This document shows, piece after piece, positions 1 to 8,125 of a stretch of 64,000 bases of DNA. This stretch comes from JAAYTY01 sp964569245. GTDB lineage: Bacteria > Fermentibacterota > Fermentibacteria > Fermentibacterales > Fermentibacteraceae. Every line of letters begins with the position of its first letter. Positions within the stretch are counted from its first letter, which is position 1. The stretch covers positions 1-64,000 of the forward strand of contig CAZMTK010000003.1 of assembly GCA_964569245.1 (NCBI GenBank), read 5' to 3'. A program made the position numbers and the translations under genes. The notes beneath the pieces were generated by a model. It worked only from the letters and a program-made list of their open reading frames with translations, ran no database searches and was not told the DNA's origin.

Positions 1-149
1 AGCAGGGGCAGGAAGTCGTCCCTGGTCGGCATGAGATCGAGGCCGAAGCCCTCGCTCGTGCAGTCGAACCAGGCGAACCTGAACGCCTCGGCCATGAAGG
101 CCATCGCCGCGGCTGTGCCCTTGAGCTGGGCCATGCTCGAGCCGATCAC
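1..149 (-). pseudogene. Fragment homologous to the C-terminus of the TPR lipoprotein at 949-2022
   Basis: The minus strand is open from about 149 down to the window edge. It encodes about 50 residues that align with the last part of the lipoprotein at 949-2022: both share FAWF, a following Cys, SEG, GL and PTRD in the same order and spacing. Upstream there is only the stop codon of the small gene at 159-476, which lies in the same frame, so the rest of a lipoprotein gene is missing. A GTG at 147-149 or ATG at 132-134 could start a very short protein, but neither has a convincing SD. I read it as the tail of a duplicated paralogue left after a deletion or recombination. The window cuts its end, so a short functional gene cannot be excluded. 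Confidence 0.5.
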
Positions 150-158
150 GCCTTCATG

Positions 159-476
159 CTACGGCCCGAAGAAGAACAGGTCCTTGGTCTGGCCGGAGTA
201 CAGGTAGACTTCTTTCGACTGTCCCCAGAGAGCCTGCTGCAGGAACGAGAACACCCTTACGGATACCGTGTGGCCACCGGCAGGCACGTCATCATATGTG
301 AACTGGTCGCTGATATCGGTCATAGGTCCCGGGACGTTGTCAAGGTATGGTATGTAGTAGCTCGCCCCGGGAGCGCTGTTTATCACGTTGACTACTATGG
401 TCCCGCCTGGTTCGTCACAGAATGCCGGAAGATTGACGAATGCGATCATCAGTATGCACATTGTCAGTAGTTTCAT
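159..476 (-). CDS. Small secreted protein, 105 aa, unknown function
   Basis: The first 20 or so residues form a signal peptide (MKLL start, hydrophobic core, cut after about AFC). The mature part is about 85 residues, rich in Gly, Val, Tyr and aromatic residues, and looks like a small beta-sandwich; it ends with three Phe and a Gly-Pro. No family is recognised. The ATG follows a GGAAG/GAGGGA purine run. The gene has its own promoter with a perfect TTGACA box, unusual in this dense GC-rich window, so it is probably a single-gene transcript. The stop codon directly abuts the paralogue fragment at 1-149 in the same frame, so an indel at the stop could once have joined them. Confidence 0.6.
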   Translation of the reverse strand: MKLLTMCILMIAFVNLPAFCDEPGGTIVVNVINSAPGASYYIPYLDNVPGPMTDISDQFTYDDVPAGGHTVSVRVFSFLQQALWGQSKEVYLYSGQTKDLFFFGP

Positions 477-511
477 TCCCTCGACTTCCTTCCTACTGAA
501 AAATCCTTTTA

Positions 512-542
512 CATATAGTTATAACTTTTCATGCCCTGTCAA
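512..542 (-). promoter_or_regulatory. Sigma70-type promoter of the small secreted protein gene
   Basis: On the minus strand a perfect TTGACA (537-542) is followed after 18-19 nt by CTATAT/TATATG (512-518). The surrounding 60 bases are strikingly AT-rich compared with the rest of the window. The start codon at 474-476 lies about 35 nt further on. Confidence 0.6.
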
Positions 543-904
543 TACTTATGTGATCAGCTTCGCAGACTCTCGACTTCCCGGCCCGCCTAACGGTTTCAAC
601 GCCTGCCGGGAAGATATCCGCTGTTGATCGAGGGGAGGATGCCGGCTTCGACGAGTACTATCTCCTTCAGCCTGTTCGCGTGATTCTGTCCGGGGTGTCC
701 GCACTCCGCCATGCCTGAAAGGGCACCTCGCACCAGGAAGGCGCGGCATTTCCTTGCGGAGTCCCACGGCGAGTCGCGAGGACCGTCGCCGCATGAGCCT
801 TCGAGTGGGTCCGCCTGCATTCTGTGAACAGTGGAGCGAGTCTCAAGCCAGGGGTATTCCAGCAACCCGGATTCCACTGCCTGTGACAGGAGTATGGAAC
901 GGGA
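543..904. other. Stretch without a recognisable gene
   Basis: About 360 bases between the promoter at 512-542 and the hairpin at 905-928. Open frames exist on both strands, but none has a signal peptide, an SD or a recognisable motif. A minus-strand frame ending at 596 gives about 75 residues of fairly protein-like composition at its end (an AECGHPGQNH stretch) and could be a decayed gene. I cannot assign it. Confidence 0.4.
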
Positions 905-928
905 GAGGCGGGGCTGGAGCCCCGCCTC
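905..928 (-). terminator. GC-rich hairpin after the TPR lipoprotein gene
   Basis: A perfect 10-bp stem (GAGGCGGGGC/GCCCCGCCTC) with a 4-nt loop, about 20 nt past the stop of the minus-strand gene at 949. There is no T-run after it. The same hairpin style recurs behind other genes in the window. Confidence 0.6.
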
Positions 929-948
929 TGTGGAGTTCACTGATCCTT

Positions 949-2022
949 CTAGCCTTCGAAGTTCAGCATGTCCTCGATGATCTGCATGAGTTCCGGGATG
1001 AAGCTGTCTCTGGTGGGATCCAGCCCCAGCCCGTAACCCTCGCTCTTGCAGATGAACCAAGCGAAGGGATAGGCACCTCCGCCGAACGCCAGCGATGCGG
1101 CCACACCCTTTGCGCTGACGTCGTTCACGGCGACAAGCCCCTCCCTGGCCGGATCACCCGCGCCGAAGCTGTAATCGTCTTCGGCTTCCGACAGGGCAAA
1201 GATGCAGCCGGATCCTAGAACCCTGTCACCGTTTCCTCCACGGGCATCCTGCAGGAGCGCCCATCCCACGAGGGCGTCGAAGGAGATCTGACTCATTGCT
1301 CCGGGTGTGTAGGTGGCGTAATCCCAGGTGCAGCTGTTGTCGACGCTTAGCCAGGTCCAGATGTCGGGTCCGGGAACGACGATCGACTCGGCTGGCGCCG
1401 TCAGGAACACGGAGCTGATGTCGTTCACGACATCATAGGTGATGCTGTCAACATAGGCCCTGGTAAACGCCGTTCCGTTGTCGACAAAGAGCATCGAAGC
1501 TACGAACCCGTCGAAGTCCTTCCGATACGGGATCGCATCATTCCCATCTGCAGCGACGATATCGTGTATCTGGGCTCCAACCCATGCCGCACCTGAGTCG
1601 GCGGTGAGCGCCAGTATGGGATCCAGCACCTCCGGGGGCAGATCGGGATCCACACACACGAAGACCGTCCACATCGTGTCCTGTACCGCATTGCCCTCGA
1701 GGCGGGCCATCGGTGCGACACCGGCGTCCAGCTGCAACGCCATGTAGAAGTAGTTGTCTGCGACCACCCAGTAGTCGCTCCTGTTTATGGCTGTCCAGCC
1801 AGCGCCGAGGTAGCCGCCGGGATACGAGACGTCGGCTTCGATTGCGGCCTGGAAGTACTCCATGGCCTGGTCGAAGTCGCCGTCGGCGTAAGCAGCCCAG
1901 CCGGAGTCCGCGTAGCCCTCGGCGGTAATAGGATCGGGGATGTCCGAGGGGAGCTGGTCCCCGCATCCCGCGAGCAGCACCAGTCCGGCCAGGGTCGGGA
2001 GCAGCGCTCTAAGTGCCTTCAT
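949..2022 (-). CDS. Secreted lipoprotein with TPR-like repeats
   Basis: A protein of 357 aa that begins with a lipoprotein signal (hydrophobic core, then LLAGC at about residues 16-20), so it is probably anchored in a membrane by its Cys. Residues 35-100 contain TPR-like helices (a GWAAYADGDFDQAMEYFQAA-type repeat followed by GYLGAGWTA). The rest is unassigned and ends in a helix-rich tail. The ATG at 2020-2022 has a strong SD (GGAAGGGAGGGAAGG); a longer upstream frame overlaps the next gene and lacks a signal peptide. It lies 20 nt after the large secreted protein at 2043-4499, so they are likely co-transcribed. Its C-terminal 50 residues are duplicated as a fragment at 1-149. TPR lipoproteins often act as scaffolds, but no partner can be named. 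Confidence 0.7.
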   Translation of the reverse strand: MKALRALLPTLAGLVLLAGCGDQLPSDIPDPITAEGYADSGWAAYADGDFDQAMEYFQAAIEADVSYPGGYLGAGWTAINRSDYWVVADNYFYMALQLDAGVAPMARLEGNAVQDTMWTVFVCVDPDLPPEVLDPILALTADSGAAWVGAQIHDIVAADGNDAIPYRKDFDGFVASMLFVDNGTAFTRAYVDSITYDVVNDISSVFLTAPAESIVVPGPDIWTWLSVDNSCTWDYATYTPGAMSQISFDALVGWALLQDARGGNGDRVLGSGCIFALSEAEDDYSFGAGDPAREGLVAVNDVSAKGVAASLAFGGGAYPFAWFICKSEGYGLGLDPTRDSFIPELMQIIEDMLNFEG

Positions 2023-2042
2023 GTCCTTCCCTCCCTTCCTTC

Positions 2043-4499
2043 TCACTCGGCCACGCGGATCATCTTCTGCACCGCGCTGCGGCCTGAGGCCTCGAGCCTG
2101 CAGAAGTAGATTCCCGCGCCGACCGTGTTGCCGGAGTCGTCTCTGCCGTCCCAGACCACGGTGTGGGATGCCGCCGGCAGATCGTCGTCGGCCAGCGTCC
2201 TCACAACGCGGCCTGCCATGTCGAACACTCGCAGAGTCGCCCTGCCGGCAGAAGGCATGGAGAAGCTGATCACGGTTTCGGCCGAGAACGGATTGGGCGC
2301 GTTGCCCGCGAGCGTAAGCACAGCGGGCAGGGCGGGCGAGGAAACGCCCGGAGCCGTGCCGTATACGTAGATGCCGCCTTCGCTCACTGCTGCGCACATC
2401 CGTCCGCTCTGCCAGTAGCTGTCCATCTGCGTCCAGCCCTCGCCGTTCCAGCGGTACACGGCGCCGTCCCTGTCCGAAGCCGGGAAGGAGATGGTACCGC
2501 ATACGTCGCTGATGCTGACAGGGCCTTCGGCGATGCCGCTCATCGCCGGTACGACGGCGTCGATGGGCAGGCTGCTGGCGATCGAGAGACCCAGCAGATC
2601 GGTCTGCATAAGACAGACGGTCTGGCCGGGGGCGGCGGCCCCCGCCGGGACGTCCAGTCTTGCGTTGGAGACCTCGAGGGCCATGCCCGCGCCTTCGGCG
2701 TATCCCACCGCCAGCTCGCGCGTGGCTGATTCCTCGACACCCGAGGAATCGAAGCCCCATGCCGTGATCTCGAAATTACCTGAGGTCCAGGCCGAGAAGT
2801 CCTTCATCCAGACCGGTTCACCAAGGGAGCTCAGCGTATAGGTGATAGTGGAGTCGGGCTCTCCTGCCTGATTTAGATGGCTGATATCGAGTACGGGGCC
2901 GAACCAGTCGTAGCCCTCGGCATAGCCGGTCGCATCGTCCACCAGAGTAGTGAAGAGATGGATGTACTGAGGATCTGCCAGGTTCTGGAATGCAGCCAGA
3001 AGAACGCTGGCTTCCGATTCGTCCTGACTTAGCGCCCAGAGGAGATTCGGAGTTCCTCCGGGATTGTTGCCGGTTATGGCAATGTAATTCTCGCCGCCAC
3101 CGGCAAGGGTGAAGGAACCGTTGTAGAAGTCGTTCAGGGATGCCTGCTGGACTTGAACGATGTTATCCGAGGGGTCTAGAGAGACCAGGATGACAGTCCA
3201 CTTGGCGTCTGCCAGCGATCCTGAGCCGGTTCCATCGTTGAACTGACCGTTGAACATCACATCGGGTGTCGCCTCGTAACCGGGCAGGAAGTCGACGTAC
3301 AGGGCCGACCAGGCTTGTGTGGGCAAGACCTGGAAGAGCGCCGGGTTGTCGCTCGCGACCCAGAAGCCGAACGGGTAAGTGGAGAAATCCTCTGCAAACG
3401 CGACACCCTGGTTTGCGTGCGAGAACTGGTAGGTCGAGCCTTCGAGGAAGTCGTACCTGTAGATGCCTCCGCCGTAGTCGCTCCTGAGATGGTTGACTAC
3501 GTTGCATACCAGCCAGTCGTTGTACAGGGGTATGAGGTTTGTCTCGATGGCGAGGCTGTCGGGCACGGACGGATCAATGGCCCTGGCCATGGCGAGCATG
3601 CCCGTAGTGTCCGACTGGGCGATGGCCTGGATCGTACCTGCACCCTGCCTCTGCTCCAGGTACATGAGCCAGAGGAAGCTCTGCCCGAGGTTCTGTCCGA
3701 AGTCGAACTTGTAGGAGCCGGAACCCCAGAACGACAGGTCGATATAGGGGGTTTTCTCGAATTCTGTCAGATGCTTGTACAGACCGAGGTTCCCGGGCGA
3801 TGTCTGCGCGAGGCCGAAGCACTCGAAAATGGCAACCTGGCCGAGTGCGCGGTAGTTCAGCGGATCCTCGTCGAGCCTGTTCGACAGCCTGCAGAGCATG
3901 CCGAGGCCGTTGGCGATGTTGAACTGCCTCAGCTGCCTTGCGACGGGCTGCGATTGGTAGTATGCGTGGGCGTTGATGTAGATGATGTCGTGGCTGTTGA
4001 GGCCTCCGTCACTCGTCAGATCCCTCGGATCGATATATGCCAGGATGTCCCTGCGCGGGGCGTTGTTGTCCTGGTACTTGTCAGGCACCGTTGCGAACAG
4101 GATGTACAGCTTTGGATCCCCGTCGGTGTCGGCAGGCGTCACCAACGCCTGGGTGACGGTGTTGTAGACTTCGAACTCACCACCCGCTTCGAAATTTGCC
4201 GTCAGGCTGTCGATTTCTGCCTGGGTGATCCAGTTGCCCCACAAGAGGGTGCCGAAGGTCGCATCGTAAGTGATGGAGCAGGTGTCCTGTACCATCCAGT
4301 ATGCATGGTCGGTCACCGCCACACAGGTGAACTGGTGCGACTCTTCCGGCTCCGGGAACTCGGAGAGGTCGGGTATGACAAAGTTCATCGTCTCGCCGAC
4401 ATCAACGGCCAAAGCCGTCCCTGCACCGAGAACCGGCAACAGGAACACCGCCACGGTGGACAGAATGCCTGCCAGGCGGGATCCCGTCATTGCTCTCAT
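2043..4499 (-). CDS. Secreted protein resembling an M30-type metallopeptidase without HExxH, with FlgD-like C-terminal sorting domain
   Basis: 818 aa. A signal peptide covers about residues 1-32 (ends near TALA). Residues about 100-270 keep the layout of secreted M30-like (hyicolysin-type) peptidases: a YIDPRDL stretch, then IIYINAHAYY. Where the zinc-binding HExxH helix should follow there is only RQFNIANGLGM, so the catalytic motif is missing. The middle is unassigned. The last 85 residues form a FlgD-like/type IX-secretion-type domain (AGNAPNPFSAET, then WDGRDDSGN and GAGIYFCRLEA). The ATG at 4497-4499 was chosen because GAGGAGG lies 9 nt upstream. It is probably exported and attached to the surface as a binding or structural protein. 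The protease relationship is my judgement from pattern, not a search. Confidence 0.65.
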   Translation of the reverse strand: MRAMTGSRLAGILSTVAVFLLPVLGAGTALAVDVGETMNFVIPDLSEFPEPEESHQFTCVAVTDHAYWMVQDTCSITYDATFGTLLWGNWITQAEIDSLTANFEAGGEFEVYNTVTQALVTPADTDGDPKLYILFATVPDKYQDNNAPRRDILAYIDPRDLTSDGGLNSHDIIYINAHAYYQSQPVARQLRQFNIANGLGMLCRLSNRLDEDPLNYRALGQVAIFECFGLAQTSPGNLGLYKHLTEFEKTPYIDLSFWGSGSYKFDFGQNLGQSFLWLMYLEQRQGAGTIQAIAQSDTTGMLAMARAIDPSVPDSLAIETNLIPLYNDWLVCNVVNHLRSDYGGGIYRYDFLEGSTYQFSHANQGVAFAEDFSTYPFGFWVASDNPALFQVLPTQAWSALYVDFLPGYEATPDVMFNGQFNDGTGSGSLADAKWTVILVSLDPSDNIVQVQQASLNDFYNGSFTLAGGGENYIAITGNNPGGTPNLLWALSQDESEASVLLAAFQNLADPQYIHLFTTLVDDATGYAEGYDWFGPVLDISHLNQAGEPDSTITYTLSSLGEPVWMKDFSAWTSGNFEITAWGFDSSGVEESATRELAVGYAEGAGMALEVSNARLDVPAGAAAPGQTVCLMQTDLLGLSIASSLPIDAVVPAMSGIAEGPVSISDVCGTISFPASDRDGAVYRWNGEGWTQMDSYWQSGRMCAAVSEGGIYVYGTAPGVSSPALPAVLTLAGNAPNPFSAETVISFSMPSAGRATLRVFDMAGRVVRTLADDDLPAASHTVVWDGRDDSGNTVGAGIYFCRLEASGRSAVQKMIRVAE

Positions 4500-4510
4500 G
4501 CTCAACCTCC

Positions 4511-5938
4511 TCAGGACCAGCGGCATCCGGGCGCCGCTGTCGGAACTTCATGCCGCGGATCGGGTCCGACGGCATTGCGACAACCACTTGAGAATAGGCA
4601 TCCCACTTCGGTGCGCTCCGAGGGAGCGCCACTGCAGCTCAGGCCGTCGCCTTCCATCGTCGGAACGCGGATCGGCCGGAGCATCTGCTCCCAGTTCGGG
4701 TACGAGACCTCCCCTTCGATCGTGGAGTAGACCTGCATGTAGCTGCCGTTGGCGTTCCTGTCGACGAAGACGAAGTACTGGTTCCCAGCCTGATAATAGT
4801 ACCAGATCTCGTACGGGAACCCGTCGACCTGGAACGGGACGCTCTCCACCTCGTCGGGGGGGCCGTAGACTATGTATACCCTCCCGCGGTCGGTGCGCCA
4901 TCCCTCGGAAAACTGCGTCGAGTATCTCTCGGCACCGATGACTCGCTCCTCGAATTCCTCCCGCCCGGGCGTAGAAGCCCAGTAGGAATCGTAGAACCTC
5001 TCCTTCGCCTCCAGACTCGTCAGTCTGTTGAACATGCTCCGCTGATCCGACGGGAGCACGAGGGGAAACTGCTCGAGATATCTGTCCGCGGAGACGGGTG
5101 TCTCTTCGGGAGCGGTCGTCGCAGTTTCCCTCGCTATCATCACCGGCTTGCGGACGGCCGCCGTGTCGCCGCCGGAGGCGACCGACACCTCGATGAAGTG
5201 CAGGCCGGAAACCCTCGCCGCACCCAGGTCCACGCTGTCCACGAGCCCCACGGCGGAAGCTCCGTCGGGGACCTGGAGCATGGTCCATGGCCGGGCGAAC
5301 AGGAGCTCGCCGCCCGCTGTCAGAAGCCTGCTCTGCCAGTAGAGTGCGGCCCCGCCGAGTCCGTAGGCCTCGGCATAGACGTACGCGGTCTGTTCGCCTG
5401 GAAGGTCGAACCTGCCGTCGGCGGCAGGGAACACGATGAGGCTCCCCTTTCGAAGGGGATTCGCCGAGCCCTCCGCAGCGGGAACCATCGCGTTGGCGAC
5501 CTCCAGCTCGCTCAGCATGCCGGGAGTGGAGATCTCCAGCCGGCGCATCGCTGTTCCACGGGAGCCGTTCTCGAGATCCGTCACCGAGACGAACAGGTCG
5601 AAGGTGCCCGGTTCCACCGAAAACAGGGTTCCGTTGACGGCGGACCGGCCCCCAATGCGCTCGATCTCGGACACCCACTGCTGCACGGCAACGGTGTCCC
5701 CTTCGACCGAGAGCAGCACGGCGTCGGTCTGTACCGATGCGATGCCGCCGGACTCGGCGAGCTGTTCGACGGGAATGCTCTCGTAGATCTCCAGGGCGAG
5801 CCTGTCGGTCCCGTCGCCGAGAAGGAACACCGCGGTGTCTATCCCGAAGGTTATCCCGCCGGCGCCGGTGCTCGCCAGGCCGGAGGACGTCGCGACGGAG
5901 GCGGCCGATGCCAGCAGGACGAGCATCTCAGTTCTCAT
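4511..5938 (-). CDS. GWxTD domain-containing protein (first of two)
   Basis: 475 aa. The N-terminal 20 residues look like a signal peptide, then come beta-rich regions. The GWxTD domain is at about residues 310-430, with a SYWASTPG element followed by the signature GWRTDRGRVYIVYGPPDEVE. GWxTD domains are common in FCB-group bacteria and their function is unknown. The last 45 residues are odd: Cys-rich (four Cys), Pro/Gly/Arg-rich and unlike the rest. One base out of frame there is a TGA near codon 435, so a frameshift or lost stop may have added this tail. The start ATG overlaps the end of the upstream GWxTD gene by 11 nt, so the pair is co-translated. Confidence 0.75.
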   Translation of the reverse strand: MRTEMLVLLASAASVATSSGLASTGAGGITFGIDTAVFLLGDGTDRLALEIYESIPVEQLAESGGIASVQTDAVLLSVEGDTVAVQQWVSEIERIGGRSAVNGTLFSVEPGTFDLFVSVTDLENGSRGTAMRRLEISTPGMLSELEVANAMVPAAEGSANPLRKGSLIVFPAADGRFDLPGEQTAYVYAEAYGLGGAALYWQSRLLTAGGELLFARPWTMLQVPDGASAVGLVDSVDLGAARVSGLHFIEVSVASGGDTAAVRKPVMIARETATTAPEETPVSADRYLEQFPLVLPSDQRSMFNRLTSLEAKERFYDSYWASTPGREEFEERVIGAERYSTQFSEGWRTDRGRVYIVYGPPDEVESVPFQVDGFPYEIWYYYQAGNQYFVFVDRNANGSYMQVYSTIEGEVSYPNWEQMLRPIRVPTMEGDGLSCSGAPSERTEVGCLFSSGCRNAVGPDPRHEVPTAAPGCRWS

Positions 5939-7061
5939 ACGCCCTCCTGACGTCGTCCCAGGGCGTAGTTAGCTCGTACATCCCGTACCCGTCGCGGTCG
6001 ATGAATACGACCGTCAGGGGCGGCGAGTAGTAGGTCCATATCTGATAGGGCTCGATGTCGGTTTCGAAGGGCATGTCCTCGACCTGGTCGGGTTCGCCCA
6101 GCAGGGCGAATACTCGTCCCATATCGGTGGAAATGCCGTCAATTCCGAACACCGAGAACCTGTCCATGATCAGGTCGAGCCTCCCGAGGTATTCCTCGAG
6201 GTATTCGTTGCCGCCGCTGTAGGGGGTCGGATCGCGCCTCTCCCAGAACTCCGACATCACCGCCATGCGCTCTGAGGGGCTTCCGGCGTCCTCCAGGGCG
6301 TGGAGTTCGGCCGTAGTGGCTATCGGGCGCACCAGAGTCGCCGTCCTGCCGGCATCGCGTCCCCAGACGTCCCAGTCCTCGCGAACGTCAATGGAGCTTC
6401 CGGCAGCCGCAACCACGACTCCGTCGCTCACGGCGGCGGCGAGGATCTGGTAGTGACCCGGTTCGATGCCGTCGAGCACGATGTCGGATCCGTGAGCCCC
6501 GCCGGCCTCCGGCTGCATCCAGCCCTCGCGCTGGACGACGCCGGCCTCGCTGCGGAGGACGTATGCGACATCGATCGGGTTCCCGGCGATTTCCAGTCCG
6601 GATGGCGGATAGACGCTCCAGGATATCCTGACGGTCCCGGCCGCCCTGCCGGACGGCCCCGTGCGGGTTACGAGAGCTCCGGCGGACCACCTGTCCGCGT
6701 TGAGCTCGGGAACCTCGACGGTCTCCTGCCTGGTCCTCCTCCTGCCGGACTCGATGTCCCTGGAGATGACGAGCAGCTCGTGGGAACCCGCCTCCACCCC
6801 TCCGAGATCGAGCCTGACCTCGAGGGGGAGCGATTCTCTTTCGACGGTACCCCCCGCTCTCGTGAAGGAGCCCTCGTCGAGCGAGGCGATGACCTCGTAG
6901 GAGGCCATCTCCACGCCCTGGTCCGTCACGAAGACGAAATCTCCCTCCTCGAGAATCGCGCTCACGGAGACCGAGCCCGAAGCCCCGGCGGATGCCGGCT
7001 GTACGGTCCAGGTCAGCTGGAACCCGCAGACGCTCAGGAGGGCGATTGCGACCGTCGTCAT
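5928..7061 (-). CDS. GWxTD domain-containing protein (second, variant motif)
   Basis: 377 aa with an N-terminal hydrophobic segment that looks like a signal peptide, two beta-rich repeats, and a C-terminal GWxTD-type domain at about residues 270-375. An EFWERRDPTP element precedes the signature. The signature itself is GISTDMGRVFALLGEPDQVE, so the usual Trp is Ile. The protein stops 20 residues after the core domain, as expected, unlike its neighbour downstream. It probably forms a pair with the downstream GWxTD protein, with which it overlaps by 11 nt. It is separated from porV by a strong hairpin, so it may have its own promoter or depend on read-through. Function unknown. Confidence 0.75.
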   Translation of the reverse strand: MTTVAIALLSVCGFQLTWTVQPASAGASGSVSVSAILEEGDFVFVTDQGVEMASYEVIASLDEGSFTRAGGTVERESLPLEVRLDLGGVEAGSHELLVISRDIESGRRRTRQETVEVPELNADRWSAGALVTRTGPSGRAAGTVRISWSVYPPSGLEIAGNPIDVAYVLRSEAGVVQREGWMQPEAGGAHGSDIVLDGIEPGHYQILAAAVSDGVVVAAAGSSIDVREDWDVWGRDAGRTATLVRPIATTAELHALEDAGSPSERMAVMSEFWERRDPTPYSGGNEYLEEYLGRLDLIMDRFSVFGIDGISTDMGRVFALLGEPDQVEDMPFETDIEPYQIWTYYSPPLTVVFIDRDGYGMYELTTPWDDVRRAYEN

Positions 7062-7085
7062 CTAATCCGTTCCCCAGGGGCTCCG

Positions 7086-7117
7086 GGCCGGCGGGGTTCC
7101 GAGGAGCCCCGCCGGCC
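7086..7117 (-). terminator. Hairpin between porV-like gene and GWxTD gene
   Basis: An 11-bp perfect GC stem (GGCCGGCGGGG/CCCCGCCGGCC) around a 10-nt loop, 8 nt past the stop of the barrel gene. It probably ends or attenuates the upstream transcript. No T-run. Confidence 0.6.
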
Positions 7118-7125
7118 GCGCGACC

Positions 7126-8106
7126 CTAGAAGGAGAACCCCAGGCTCGCTCTGTGGACCATGTCGAGCCGGTTGAAGTCGGCATAGGCATAGTCCAAGGC
7201 GATCGTCTTTCCGCCTACGGGGATCCGGAAGCCGGCCCCCGCAGTGAGACCCTCTTCGTCGGTGTTGATGCGGTAGCCGCCGCGCAGGGCGACCAGCCCG
7301 TTGAACCAGTACTCGGCGCCGACGCCCACCTGCTCGACATTGTCATTGGGGTGTATGCCGTCCACCTCGACGGTGAGGCGGTGGGGCCCCCGGTCTATGA
7401 CATCCATGGCCATGCCGAGCTTGAACGTCATCGGCAGGGAGTACGGCATGTAGGACTTCAGCGAGTCGGAGCCGGAGTTCCAGGTGGTGTACTCGCCGTC
7501 GGGGGTAAGCTCTCCCCCGAAGTGCTGTACCGTCATGCCGATGCGGAGCGTGCGGAACCCGGTGTTGTACAGGGTCCCGAGGTCCACGGCGATGCCGCTT
7601 GCAGACACGTCGTCCCACGACTCCCGGATGTACTTGAGTGTCAGGCCCGTGCTGAAGCGGTCGGTCAGCATGCGCGAGAACGTGAGCCCGGCGACGATGT
7701 CGCTGCAGGTGAACGTCTCGCCGGTGCCGCCGGGCTGCTCAATGGTCGTGACATCCATCTCGCCCGAGTTCAGGAGACCGAACTGCAGGGCGAACGTGCC
7801 GAGGCCGGGGAATTCGCGGGTCACCGCGCCCGCCTCGTAGCGGATGTCCTCCAGCCACTCGGTGTGCGTGACCTGCACCTGCATGCCCGGCACCCTGACG
7901 AGGCATGCCGGATTCCACCATGCCGCACTGGGATCGTCGGCCGTGGCGATGAAGGCGCCGCCCATGGCCGCCCCTCGGGTGCCCAGCCCTATCTTGAGGA
8001 ACTGGGCTCCCGCCGTACCCACCTTGGCAAAGCTGGCCTCTGACACGGCCGGGAGAAGCAGGAGGGCGGCAGCCGCGGCCAGCAGGATTCTTCCTGTGAG
8101 TCTCAT
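7126..8106 (-). CDS. PorV/PorQ family outer-membrane barrel
   Basis: 326 aa with a signal peptide (about residues 1-24) followed by the family-typical opening FLKIGLGTRGAAMGGAF and DDPSAAWWNPA, then alternating beta-strands and a final strand ending in Phe (ASLGFSF), as outer-membrane barrels do. PorV shuttles type IX cargo to the surface; several FCB phyla carry many paralogues of unsettled function. The ATG at 8104-8106 has GGAGGAA upstream; a start six codons earlier has no SD. It follows a secreted FlgD-domain protein by 19 nt, consistent with a cargo plus barrel pair. Family assignment is firm; the link to type IX secretion is inferred. Confidence 0.85.
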   Translation of the reverse strand: MRLTGRILLAAAAALLLLPAVSEASFAKVGTAGAQFLKIGLGTRGAAMGGAFIATADDPSAAWWNPACLVRVPGMQVQVTHTEWLEDIRYEAGAVTREFPGLGTFALQFGLLNSGEMDVTTIEQPGGTGETFTCSDIVAGLTFSRMLTDRFSTGLTLKYIRESWDDVSASGIAVDLGTLYNTGFRTLRIGMTVQHFGGELTPDGEYTTWNSGSDSLKSYMPYSLPMTFKLGMAMDVIDRGPHRLTVEVDGIHPNDNVEQVGVGAEYWFNGLVALRGGYRINTDEEGLTAGAGFRIPVGGKTIALDYAYADFNRLDMVHRASLGFSF

Positions 8107-8125
8107 TGGCTGATTCCTCCCCATC

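Noticed and set aside
596..948. Minus-strand frame that could encode a 75-residue peptide
   Set aside because: No start codon with SD, no family, and it overlaps the lipoprotein's downstream hairpin region; kept only as an unassigned stretch.
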